Source: Eggerthellaceae bacterium (lineage in GTDB: Bacteria > Actinomycetota > Coriobacteriia > Coriobacteriales > Eggerthellaceae). Taken from it: DNA of 13,010 nt. Shown one piece after another: positions 5,240 to 12,157 of the stretch; positions within the stretch are counted from its first letter, which is position 1, and every line of letters starts with the position of its first letter. The notes under the pieces are model-generated. The model was not told the DNA's origin. It searched no databases and saw only the letters and a list, made by a program, of their open reading frames with translations. Both the position numbers and the translations under genes were made by a program. The stretch is from assembly GCA_900754495.1 (NCBI GenBank), contig CAAEDC010000169.1, positions 1-13,010 on the forward strand, written 5' to 3'.

Positions 5240-6931
5240 ATGGCTGGCCTGCGCGAAATCCCCCAAAAAGAAGACCTCGGCTGCGAGTTCAAGAGCGATT
5301 TGAGAAGATTGCCGGACAGCGAGCTCGTCGACACCGTGGTCGCCCTCAGCAACACCGACGGAGGCGTCCTGTACCTAGGCGTCGAGGACGACGGCACGCC
5401 TACCGGCATCCATGAAGCGCACGCTGACGCCACGGGGCTTTCGGCACTCGTTTCAAACAAGACGATGCCTCCGGTCCCCGCCCGAGCCACCATGCTGCGG
5501 CTCGCTGCGGATGGATCGCCGGACGAGGAGGGCGTGCGGGTCATGGCCCTCGAGGTTCCGAAGTCCACGGCGATCGTCGCCTCGAGGGACGGGAAGATCC
5601 TACGGAGGCTGATCAAAGCAGACGGGTCCCCGGAAAGCGTTCCCATGTACCCGTACGAGATAATCACGCGCCTTTCGACCATCGGGCAGCTCGATTACTC
5701 GTCCCTCCCCCTGCCGGACGCGAGCATGGACGACTTCAGCAAAGAGGAGCTGGCCCGCTTGAGGGACATTCTCTCAAGAAGCCGGAACAACGGAGACCAG
5801 GCCCTCCTCGAACTGCCCGACGACGAGATGCTGAGCGCGCTTCGCATGGTGGCGATGGTGGACGGCAGGAAGGTCCCCACGGTCACCGGAATTCTTCTCG
5901 CCGGGAAGCGCGAGGCCATCGCCCGGTGCGTGCCCACCTCGGGAGCCGCGTTCCAGGTCCTCGAGGGGACGGAGGTTCGGGTCAACCAGGACTTCGACCA
6001 GCCCCTGCTCTACACGATTGAAAAGATGAGGGAAATGCTCGAGCCGTGGAACCCCGAGCGAGAATACGAAGAAGGGCTGTTCAGACAGCCTGTGCCCGAA
6101 TTCGACCACAGGGCGTTCAGGGAGGCGCTCGTGAACGCCTTCGGCCATAGGGATTACGCCTCTCTGGGCAGGGTGCGCGTCCTTGTCGACGACGAGGGGC
6201 TCACGATATCGAACCCCGGAGGATTCGTGGAGGGCGTCACCATCGACAACCTGCTGACCGTCGAGCCCCATGGGCGGAACGAGTGCCTGATGGGGGCTTT
6301 AAAGAGGATCGGCCTCGCGGAGAAAACGGGGCGCGGCGTCGACAGGATTTACGAGGGCTCCCTCTATTGCGGACGCCCTCTTCCGGACTACTCCGCTTCG
6401 ACGTCTGCCAACGTCACGGTATTCATCGCAAGGAGCGCCCCCGACAAGCTGTTCATGCGCATGATCAACGAAGAGCGCGAGCGGACGGGAAGGCCTCTTT
6501 CCCTCAGGTCGCTCCTCGTTTTGGACGCCCTGAAGCGGCAGAGGAGACTAACGCTCGCCGACCTGTGCTCCCAAATCCACGCAACCGACTCCGTGACGCG
6601 TTCAACCGTCGAGAACCTTGTCGAGGCGGGTCTCGTCGAAGGAGTGGGGAACGCCAGCGGCCGCGCCTACATGCTCAGCGGCAGGGTGTACTCGCGATCC
6701 GGCAAGGACGCCGACTTCGTGCGCCAATCCGACATCGACAAGATTAGATACCCGGAACTCATAATGAAGCTTGCACACCAGCAGGGCGGGACAATCAAAA
6801 GGCGCGACGTCGAGCAGCTTTTGCACCTGCAGACGAAACAGGCTTACCGCGAGCTCTCGAAGCTCGTCGACGCCGGCGAGCTCGTATCTGTCGGGCGCGG
6901 GCCGGGAGCCCATTACGAGGTCTCCCGATAG
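5240..6931 (+). CDS. AlbA_2/Schlafen-type ATP-binding transcriptional regulator
   Basis: A 563-residue protein. The N-terminal AlbA_2 (Schlafen-like) DNA-binding domain is seen at about 10-130: CEFKSD, then LVDTVVALSNTDGGVLYLGVEDDG (residues 29-52), the family hallmark. A divergent GHKL-type ATP-binding domain follows: EALVNAFGHRDY (295-306), ISNPGGF, and GRNECLMGALKRIGLAEKTGRGVDRI. Two winged-helix segments come at the C-terminus (about 415-475 and 510-560). Family members are usually annotated as ATP-binding or DNA-binding proteins; several are transcription regulators or defence-linked, and the substrate is generally unknown. ATG 5240 follows AAGGACG. The gene stands alone, with AT-richer codon use than parA-rep, so probably a later acquisition. 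The operator over its -10 suggests self-repression; the second operator copy after the stop is unusual. Confidence 0.85.
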   Translation: MAGLREIPQKEDLGCEFKSDLRRLPDSELVDTVVALSNTDGGVLYLGVEDDGTPTGIHEAHADATGLSALVSNKTMPPVPARATMLRLAADGSPDEEGVRVMALEVPKSTAIVASRDGKILRRLIKADGSPESVPMYPYEIITRLSTIGQLDYSSLPLPDASMDDFSKEELARLRDILSRSRNNGDQALLELPDDEMLSALRMVAMVDGRKVPTVTGILLAGKREAIARCVPTSGAAFQVLEGTEVRVNQDFDQPLLYTIEKMREMLEPWNPEREYEEGLFRQPVPEFDHRAFREALVNAFGHRDYASLGRVRVLVDDEGLTISNPGGFVEGVTIDNLLTVEPHGRNECLMGALKRIGLAEKTGRGVDRIYEGSLYCGRPLPDYSASTSANVTVFIARSAPDKLFMRMINEERERTGRPLSLRSLLVLDALKRQRRLTLADLCSQIHATDSVTRSTVENLVEAGLVEGVGNASGRAYMLSGRVYSRSGKDADFVRQSDIDKIRYPELIMKLAHQQGGTIKRRDVEQLLHLQTKQAYRELSKLVDAGELVSVGRGPGAHYEVSR

Positions 6932-6949
6932 GCCAATTTCCGGGGCAAT

Positions 6950-6998
6950 ATCAGGACAAGTCTCAATTAATCAGGACATGTCCTGATATTGTCCTGAT
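6950..6998. promoter_or_regulatory. Second copy of the AlbA_2 operator, downstream of the gene
   Basis: Four exact copies of the 9-mer ATCAGGACA: at 6950 and 6970 direct, and at 6979 and 6990 inverted. The central pair makes a perfect 18-bp palindrome ATCAGGACATGTCCTGAT. Start-to-start spacings of 20, 9 and 11 bp match 21, 9 and 11 bp in the upstream copy. An alternative 12-bp pairing (6947-6958 with 6979-6990) could act as a hairpin in RNA after the stop. No TATAAT equivalent lies between the first two half-sites here. Confidence 0.65.
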
Positions 6999-7386
6999 TG
7001 GTCTCTCCTCCCCGGCAATGCAGTCAATTCGGAACGCCCGTTTGAAGCCGCTCCGCAGGCAGGCCAGTTCCGCAAGAGGCGTTCTCGCCGACCATCCGCC
7101 AAACGGGAACATCGCCCGGTGCGTGCCGTCCTCAGCAAACGAGCAGCGCGCAAATCGCTCTTCGCAACATTCACGAAGGCGCAGATACGGCGCTTTCCTT
7201 TCCTTGTTGAAATAGCTTACGTCAGCGTAAACGAACTCAGCATGCCAGGACGAAGCGACGACCGCATTCCAGCCTTCATCGAGCCTCTTCACTCGTCGAA
7301 ACATCGCGTCTCCGCCACCGATCCCCTCCCTCCGCCCCGCCCCGCGCAGCCCCGTCGGGCGCCATGCGACCGCAAGGCCCCTCGCT
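6999..7386. other. Stretch without a supported gene
   Basis: A minus-strand frame of 113 codons (6963-7304) has mixed codon use, no well-placed ribosome site and no recognisable motif, and its end would run through the operator palindrome. Plus-strand frames here are arginine-rich and unconvincing. It could hold a decayed gene. I see no tRNA or repeat. Confidence 0.35.
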
Positions 7387-7461
7387 GGCGCAAGGGCCGC
7401 GGAAAACCTTCCTCCTGCGTCGGAAGCTCGAGCCTCCGGTTTCCCCTTCCTCCCTTGCGCC
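7387..7461 (+). promoter_or_regulatory. Leader element A: inverted-repeat leader upstream of the 7538 gene
   Basis: GGCGCAAGGG (7387-7396) pairs perfectly with CCCTTGCGCC (7452-7461). Between the arms are CCGCGGAAAAC, TGCGTCGGA, CTCGAG and CTCCGGTTTC, blocks that recur in the same order in the leader of the 8568 gene. It may be a folded 5' untranslated RNA, a shared operator, or a small dispersed palindromic repeat. It lies 76 bp ahead of the start codon. Confidence 0.55.
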
Positions 7462-7537
7462 CGGAAGCGCCTCGCGGACTGCGACCGCCAACGGGGCTCG
7501 GCACAGGGCGGAGCCCGGAAAGAGAAGGAGGTCCCGG

Positions 7538-8251
7538 ATGGGAAACAGGGCGATCATCACCACGCGCGAGAGGAAGATCGGGCTCTACCTGCACTGGAAC
7601 GGCGGCCGCGACACCGTCGAGCCGCTGCTTCGGTACTGCGAACTCCAGGGCTACCGCCCGCCCAGCTCCGACAACTACGGGTGGGCCCGCATCTGCCAGG
7701 TCGTCGGCAACTTCTTCGGCGGCACGCTGTCGGTCGGCATCGGCCCCTACACCGACGACGCGGGCATGGACCCCGGGGACAACGGCATCTACGTCATCGA
7801 GGGCTGGAGAATCGTCGAGCGCCTCACGACGGAGTACGACGAGGGCTGGAAGCCCGCCGGCGTCCGAGACGTAGAGCCGTGCGAGGAGCAGCGCTCCTAC
7901 GATTTCGACGAGATGCTGCGCTCCTTCGACGAGTCCATGCCGGAGGGCCTACGCCTCGGCGAGTTCCTCGACTCCGTCGAGGTGCCGGTGGGCGAGCTCG
8001 AGGTCGGCGACGAGGTGTGGTTGCGCGAGCACGAGAACGGCTGGAGGGCCTACCCCGTGGTCGGCTTCGGGCAGCCCGCCGGCAACGCGATCGCCGTCCG
8101 GGTGGAGACGCCCGACGGACGGGTCAGCATCACGTATCCCGACCTGCCCTACGTCGCCCGCTACGACCACGGCGGCGACTTCTCCTGGAACTCCAACAAC
8201 TACGTGCACGGGGAGACCGCCTGCATAAAGCCCCGTGGCAAGACCGCCTAG
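7538..8251 (+). CDS. Conserved-looking hypothetical protein, 237 residues
   Basis: ATG 7538 is chosen over the in-frame 7364 because AGAAGGAGG ends 6 bp upstream and the sequence before it is leader-like. The product opens MGNRAIITTRERKIGLYLHW and continues with WNGGRDTVEPLLRYCELQGY, YGWARICQVVGNFFGGTLSVGIG and GDNGIYVIEGWRI. This N-terminal half resembles hypothetical proteins I associate with Gram-positive conjugative elements, but I cannot name a domain. The C-terminal half is acidic, with a small beta-rich part (VPVGELEVGDEVWLREHENG) that could be an SH3-like fold. No signal peptide or membrane segment. The neighbouring 8568 gene shares its leader type, so the two may be co-controlled. 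Function unknown. Confidence 0.75.
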   Translation: MGNRAIITTRERKIGLYLHWNGGRDTVEPLLRYCELQGYRPPSSDNYGWARICQVVGNFFGGTLSVGIGPYTDDAGMDPGDNGIYVIEGWRIVERLTTEYDEGWKPAGVRDVEPCEEQRSYDFDEMLRSFDESMPEGLRLGEFLDSVEVPVGELEVGDEVWLREHENGWRAYPVVGFGQPAGNAIAVRVETPDGRVSITYPDLPYVARYDHGGDFSWNSNNYVHGETACIKPRGKTA

Positions 8252-8259
8252 CGACGCCC

Positions 8260-8285
8260 GGCCCGTCGGCCCCCGCCGGCGGGCC
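8260..8285 (+). terminator. GC-rich hairpin after the 7538 gene
   Basis: GGCCCG (8260-8265) pairs with CGGGCC (8280-8285), with inner GGC/GCC pairing, 8 bp after the stop. No T tract follows, so termination is only a guess. Confidence 0.3.
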
Positions 8286-8386
8286 TTCCGGACGCGCTTG
8301 CTCGCTTGCCCGCCCTGAGCCTTTGCTTCCGCCCACCTTCTCTCGCCGCTGTCCCTCCCTGCCTCGACCCTCCATCCTCGCCGCCG

Positions 8387-8501
8387 GCCCCTGCGGGCGC
8401 AAGGGCCGCGAAAACTTTTCGCGCCAAGGTGCGATCGGACCATGCGCGAAAACTCGAGGCCCCTCCGGGGTTTCGCTTATCCCCCTTGCGCCCGCAGGGG
8501 C
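8387..8501 (+). promoter_or_regulatory. Leader element B: long inverted-repeat leader upstream of the YraN-like gene
   Basis: A perfect 19-bp inverted repeat: the arm at 8387-8405 (GCCCCTGCGGGCGCAAGGG) pairs with 8483-8501 across 77 nt. Inside, GCGAAAAC...CCCCTCCGGGGTTTCGC forms a second stem. The inner blocks match element A in order. The 316-bp gap from 8252 to 8567 holds no other feature except a pyrimidine-rich stretch at about 8330-8385. Confidence 0.55.
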
Positions 8502-8567
8502 AGTCGGCGGGAAACGGGTCACGAGGCGGGGCGAAAGGGGCTCCGCCGAACGACGAAGGAGGTCGAA

Positions 8568-8963
8568 ATGAAAGATCTGAAGGAACGCGCGATCAAGGCG
8601 ACGAAGCTCTTCCTCGAGCGCCGCGGCTACGAGGTCATCGAGACGGGCTGGGAGTGCCCGGCAGGCGCGATCGACGTGGTGGCGACGGACGACGAGACCC
8701 TCGTGTTCGTTGAGGTGTCGGTGAGAGACGCCGCCGAGGGAGGCTTCCCGGAGGGTAGCGGCCCCAAAGACCGCGGGCGCCGCGAGACGGCCGCCATCGC
8801 ATACCTGGCGGACCATGAGGGCGTCGACCGCCCTGTCCGCTTCGACAACATGAGCCTGGTGGTCTTCGGCGAGAGCAAAGCCTTCCTCCGCCATCACATC
8901 AACGCCCTCTCCGACGCGATCCCGGACATCGCCGGCAACACGCTTCCCTCGGGGGTCGCCTAA
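8568..8963 (+). CDS. UPF0102/YraN-like nuclease-fold protein with altered active site
   Basis: A 131-residue protein starting at ATG 8568, 5 bp after GAAGGAGGT. The fold pattern of UPF0102 (YraN, a PD-(D/E)XK relative of Holliday-junction resolvases) is clear: FLERRGYEVIETGWECPAGA-ID (D36), VATDDETLVFVEV (E49), and a later RFDNMSLVVF strand. In the family the strand ends VEVK and the Lys is catalytic; here it is Ser51, and GEID reads GAID. The N-terminal GxxGE motif is also absent. Nuclease activity is therefore unlikely or changed; it may be a DNA-binding relic or a regulator. A C-terminal extension, LRHHINALSDAIPDIAG, is beyond the core. A leader like that of the 7538 gene precedes it and tandem hairpins follow it. 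Confidence 0.7.
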   Translation: MKDLKERAIKATKLFLERRGYEVIETGWECPAGAIDVVATDDETLVFVEVSVRDAAEGGFPEGSGPKDRGRRETAAIAYLADHEGVDRPVRFDNMSLVVFGESKAFLRHHINALSDAIPDIAGNTLPSGVA

Positions 8964-8972
8964 GACCTCCTG

Positions 8973-9011
8973 GCCCCTCCGAGGGGCGCCCCCGGCCTTC
9001 GGGCCGGGGGC
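8973..9011 (+). terminator. Tandem hairpins after the YraN-like gene
   Basis: GCCCC/GGGGC (8973-8987) is followed immediately by a perfect 10-bp stem, GCCCCCGGCC (8988-8997) with GGCCGGGGGC (9002-9011), closed by a TTCG tetraloop. It is very stable and sits 10 bp after the stop. The following TTCAGC is only weakly T-rich. Confidence 0.65.
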
Positions 9012-9022
9012 TTCAGCAACAA

Positions 9023-9035
9023 AGCGTTAAACGCT
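9023..9035. promoter_or_regulatory. Short inverted repeat upstream of the DUF3800 gene
   Basis: AGCGTT (9023-9028) and AACGCT (9030-9035) flank one A, just after the terminator and 109 bp before the next start. This size and place suit a small repressor operator, but nothing else supports it. Confidence 0.25.
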
Positions 9036-9143
9036 CCGGCCCTCCAATCGGGGTGCCGCGAAACTCGGTCGCGAGCCTCTTCCGCGTTGCTTCCCGGAAG
9101 GAGTGGTAACTTGCGTAGGGAAGCGAAAAGGAAGGGGCGGAAG

Positions 9144-10271
9144 ATGGCGGCGCTTCACGAAAATGCCGCGGGGCTCTCGGAGATGGTGACGGCCCTCGCC
9201 GGCGTTGAAATTTGCAAGGAGCCCTGGCGCATCTACTACGATGAAACGGAGAACTGCCGCTCCATCGCGTACAGGAACGGCGCGATAGCGGATGCGCGGA
9301 CGGTGGAGAGAACGTTCATCCTCGGCGGAATCGCCATCCTCGGCGAAGGCGCCGAGAACGAGCTGTCGGCACGCATCGAATCCTTCGCTCCCCGAAGCGG
9401 CGAGATGAAGGCGAGGACGGTGCTCGGCGGCAGCGACGATTTCGCAAGGGTCCTTCGCAGGAGGGAAACCACGCGCTTCCTCGAGTCGATCGACCAGCCC
9501 GGGATCGCCGTCCACTACCACTCGCAGGACAACCTCTACTATGCAATCGTGGACATCGTTGACTCCATGATCGCCGGTTCGGGGAACGGGCATATGTTTG
9601 CTCTTCATAGAGAGCTGAAGAACGCCCTCTATCTATGCGCCAGAATCGATCCCGTCGGCTTTCTGGAGAATCTCGCCGCGTTCGGCTTCCCCAACGTGCC
9701 TCCGGGAGAGGTCCGTCCTTTCTGCGAATTCATAAAGAATTCCCTTCTCGATTTCCTGGAAACCCGTTCGGAATCTCTCTCCTTCGAAGATCGGTTTTTC
9801 ATAGAAACGCTCCGCCAGATGGCGAGAGCGTCGTCGAGAAGCGAATCCCTCGCGCTCCTGAAGGACAACCCTCCCGACACCCTGGTGGAGGGATTCTCCG
9901 ATCACTATCAGCAGGTCTGCCTCTTCTTCCCCAAGGCATTCCACTGCTTCGACGACGAAACGCATGTTTCCATGGATATTGTCGACGGGGACAACTACGA
10001 CTTCGTGGATTCAGAGTCGAACCTGCTCGTGCAGCTTTCGGACGTTTGGGTGGGGCTCCTGTCGCGCTGCTTCAGGTTCCTCGGCAAGTGGGCCGACGAT
10101 CGAAATCCGGACGTCTTCGCCCATAACCCGATTGCGCTGGAGAATCTGAAAACCATCCGAAGGCTAATCGATAGGGCTGCCGACCTGCACCCCGCGCTCG
10201 TATCGTCGCTGGAGGCCGATTGCGTTCTCAGGAAAAGATTCGAAGCCTTCGACGCGTTGTGCGGGTCGTGA
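9144..10271 (+). CDS. DUF3800-family protein
   Basis: A 375-residue protein. Two hallmarks of DUF3800 are visible: an N-terminal strand with acidic residues, WRIYYDETEN (D33, E34) followed by TFILGGIAI, and a C-terminal FVDSESNLLVQLSDVWVGLLSR (D289, S290, Q297, D300). The family is thought to have an RNase H-like fold with these acids as a possible metal site, and is often found in defence islands and on mobile elements; its biochemistry is poorly known. ATG 9144 has AAGGAAGGGG 6 bp upstream; TTG 9111 with GGAAGGAG would add 11 residues (LRREAKRKGRK) and is a fair alternative. Codon use is more AT-rich than in parA-rep or the mob genes (TCT, ATA, CTA occur often), suggesting separate acquisition. 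It is a single gene between a terminator and the probable oriT. Confidence 0.75.
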   Translation: MAALHENAAGLSEMVTALAGVEICKEPWRIYYDETENCRSIAYRNGAIADARTVERTFILGGIAILGEGAENELSARIESFAPRSGEMKARTVLGGSDDFARVLRRRETTRFLESIDQPGIAVHYHSQDNLYYAIVDIVDSMIAGSGNGHMFALHRELKNALYLCARIDPVGFLENLAAFGFPNVPPGEVRPFCEFIKNSLLDFLETRSESLSFEDRFFIETLRQMARASSRSESLALLKDNPPDTLVEGFSDHYQQVCLFFPKAFHCFDDETHVSMDIVDGDNYDFVDSESNLLVQLSDVWVGLLSRCFRFLGKWADDRNPDVFAHNPIALENLKTIRRLIDRAADLHPALVSSLEADCVLRKRFEAFDALCGS

Positions 10272-10296
10272 GATCCGTACGCTTCCGGAGCAAAGC

Positions 10297-10482
10297 AAGA
10301 GGCCTATTCCGTGTACACAGTCCCCGGAATAGCTCTTGGCCGCCCCGCCCGGCGCCGGTCCCGAAGCCCTCGGAGGAGGGCCGGGACGCGTCCCTTCCTT
10401 CGGAACGGAACGTCCCGAACCGGGGCGACGGGAGCGCAGCCCGCCTGCGGCTCGGCTACGCTCCATGCGGGGGATACCCCGC
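10297..10482. other. Candidate origin of transfer (oriT)
   Basis: Four hairpins in 186 bp just ahead of mobC. AAGAG-GC-CTATTCC pairs with GGAATAG-CTCTT (10297-10337), with GTGTACAC in the loop. GGGACGCGTCCC (10383-10394) is a 12-bp palindrome. GGAGCG/CGCTCC (10431-10464) has inner AGCC/GGCT. GCGGGG-GATA-CCCCGC (10467-10482) is a perfect tetraloop stem. Relaxase substrates are usually inverted repeats next to the mobC/mobA genes. I cannot place the nick site. Confidence 0.5.
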
Positions 10483-10538
10483 GCCCCTCGGGCGTCGGCC
10501 CGCCCCCGATTCCGAGGTTCGAGGAGGCGAGCCGGAAG

Positions 10539-10949
10539 ATGGAAAGGCACCCGAAGCAGCTTCACGTGCGCATGTCCGACCGGGAGATGGAGTCCGCTAA
10601 AGGTCTCGCCCGCGAACTCGGCATGACGGTCTCCGACCTCGTCCGAGTCCTCCTGCAGCTGCCTGCGGAGGAGGTGCGAGGCGGGGCGAGGCTCGTCGTG
10701 GTCGACCGCACGACGGCGGCTCGGCTCTCCCGCGAGATGACGCGTTGGGGGCACCACTACAACCAGGCGGTCCACGCGCTCAACGCCATCGCGTACTATC
10801 TGAGGGCGAACGACATGGAGACCTCGGAGGTGGTCGAGGAGCTCTCCCGGGCGGAGCGCAAGCTCGCCGAAATGCAGCCCGGAGTCGAGTTGCTGAGGCG
10901 GACGGTTGTGGAGCTCTCCGGAAGCGTCCTCGCCGGGCTGGGGAGGTGA
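10539..10949 (+). CDS. mobC: MobC-like relaxosome accessory protein
   Basis: A 136-residue protein. The N-terminal half has a ribbon-helix-helix pattern (KQLHVRMSDREMESAKGLARELGMTVSDLVRVLL). The middle carries the MobC signature, SREMTRWGHHYNQAVHALNAIAYYLR, and a helical coiled C-terminus follows (VVEELSRAERKLAEM). MobC binds oriT, helps melt it, and guides the relaxase. ATG 10539 is the only in-frame start that gives the expected N-terminus; GAGGAGG lies 11 bp upstream, rather far. The long frame opening at 10311 would be arginine and proline rich and would run through the hairpins of the probable oriT. The stop lies 5 bp before the relaxase start, so these form one operon. Confidence 0.82.
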   Translation: MERHPKQLHVRMSDREMESAKGLARELGMTVSDLVRVLLQLPAEEVRGGARLVVVDRTTAARLSREMTRWGHHYNQAVHALNAIAYYLRANDMETSEVVEELSRAERKLAEMQPGVELLRRTVVELSGSVLAGLGR

Positions 10950-10954
10950 GGGGC

Positions 10955-12157
10955 GTGCCCATGCTCAAGGCGATATCGGGGCACACCTCGACCAGGGGGA
11001 TCAGGCGGTACCTGACGAAGGAGGGCCGCGCGCTCGCCGAGGACTACATCAACCTCGAACCTTCTGTGCCGGGGAGGCCGTTCGACTGGGCCGAGGCGAT
11101 GGACAGGACCCGGCGCCTGTACGGCAACAACTCCGCTTGGCGAGGGCGGCGCGCCCGCACCTACAAGCACTACGTCGTCTCCCCGGATCCCAAGGATCGC
11201 GTCTCGCTCGACGGGCTGCGCGCCCTCGCGACCGGATGGGCAAGGGAGTGCTTCCCGGACCACGAGGTCGCCATCGTCTACCACGACGACAACGCAGGAG
11301 GCATCCCGCACGCCCACGTCGTCGTCAACAACACGAACCTCGAGACGGGCCGCAGGCTCCAGGACCCGGACCCGAAGGCGCTCGCAAGATCCTTGCAGGG
11401 GGCGGCCGAGAGCCTAGGCATGTCGCCGCTGGAGGCGGTCCCGCGCTCGGGCGTCGCCGCTCGGGCGGAGCGCCGGCATCCGAGGCCTGCCGCCAGAACG
11501 CGCCGCGAAGAATATGTCGGACGCGCCGAAAAGGAGCTCTCCGACCGCGGGGAGTACTCGTGGGTCGCCGACATACGGGCCAGGGTGAGGGTGGCGCGCT
11601 CGGTGGCGAGGAGCGAGACGGAGTTCAGGAGCCTCCTCGGATCATTGGGCGTCACGGTGTCGGAGAACTCCCCCCACGCGCCGAGGCGAGACTGGGTGTA
11701 CGCGTTCGCCGACCGGCCGTCACGCAGGGTGGGCGGAGAGCGGCTGGGGCTGTCCTACAGCCGGGAGAGGCTGGAGCCCGTCCTACGGGCAGGAGGAATC
11801 CGCAGGATAGCGGACGCCGGGGAGAGAGCGATAGCCGCAGCCGCCCGAAGCGCCGTAGAGCTGGGGAACCTCGAGGAGCTCAAGACCCTATCCGAGGCCG
11901 TGGCGCTCGTCGAATCGTCGAGGGCGATATGCGCCGCCGACCTCGACCGCCTGGCGGAGGACGGCCGAAACGCCGAGCTCGCGGCTTACGCGCGGCGCAT
12001 CAGGATCCTCCCCGAGAAGCGCCCCGAGCCCCGGCTCGGCGCCGGACCTTCGAAGCCCGGGCGCAGAAGGGCGGCGGGGGGCCGTGAATCTGGCGGGGAC
12101 GATTCCGTGGCAGCGGCGCGAAGCGCAGAAAGGCAGGAGAGGGGCGAGCAGAGATGA
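10955..12157 (+). CDS. mobA: Relaxase/mobilization nuclease (MobA/VirD2-type, HUH)
   Basis: A 400-residue relaxase, small for the family. Motif I region: GIRRYLTKEGRALAEDY, with Y19 as candidate nucleophile. Metal-binding motif: VAIVYHDDNAGGIPHAHVVVNN, with H110, H119, H121 and N125, the pattern of the PF03432 relaxases. From about 150 the sequence becomes Arg/Glu-rich and helical, ending in a low-complexity tail (GRRRAAGGRESGG), with no helicase or primase domain. It should nick oriT, bind the 5' end and lead the strand into a recipient through a transfer apparatus supplied elsewhere. GTG 10955 is preferred since GGAGGTGA ends 5 bp upstream; ATG 10961 would shorten it by two residues. It overlaps the next gene by ATGA. 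Confidence 0.87.
   Translation: MPMLKAISGHTSTRGIRRYLTKEGRALAEDYINLEPSVPGRPFDWAEAMDRTRRLYGNNSAWRGRRARTYKHYVVSPDPKDRVSLDGLRALATGWARECFPDHEVAIVYHDDNAGGIPHAHVVVNNTNLETGRRLQDPDPKALARSLQGAAESLGMSPLEAVPRSGVAARAERRHPRPAARTRREEYVGRAEKELSDRGEYSWVADIRARVRVARSVARSETEFRSLLGSLGVTVSENSPHAPRRDWVYAFADRPSRRVGGERLGLSYSRERLEPVLRAGGIRRIADAGERAIAAAARSAVELGNLEELKTLSEAVALVESSRAICAADLDRLAEDGRNAELAAYARRIRILPEKRPEPRLGAGPSKPGRRRAAGGRESGGDDSVAAARSAERQERGEQR

Noticed and set aside
5154..6998. The repeats flanking the AlbA_2 gene as terminal inverted repeats of a transposon
   Set aside because: They are direct copies of an operator-like array, not inverted ends; there is no transposase and no target-site duplication is evident.
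6963..7304. A minus-strand frame of 113 codons
   Set aside because: No clear ribosome site, mixed codon use, no recognisable product, and its last codons are made of the operator palindrome. I kept it only as a possible decayed gene.
10311..10538. A longer N-terminus for MobC
   Set aside because: The added 76 residues are Arg/Pro-rich, run through the hairpins of the probable oriT, and do not look like a MobC N-terminus.
10906..12087. A 393-codon plus-strand frame inside the relaxase gene
   Set aside because: It is the out-of-frame shadow of the relaxase: almost only Arg, Gly, Ala and Pro, with no HUH motif.
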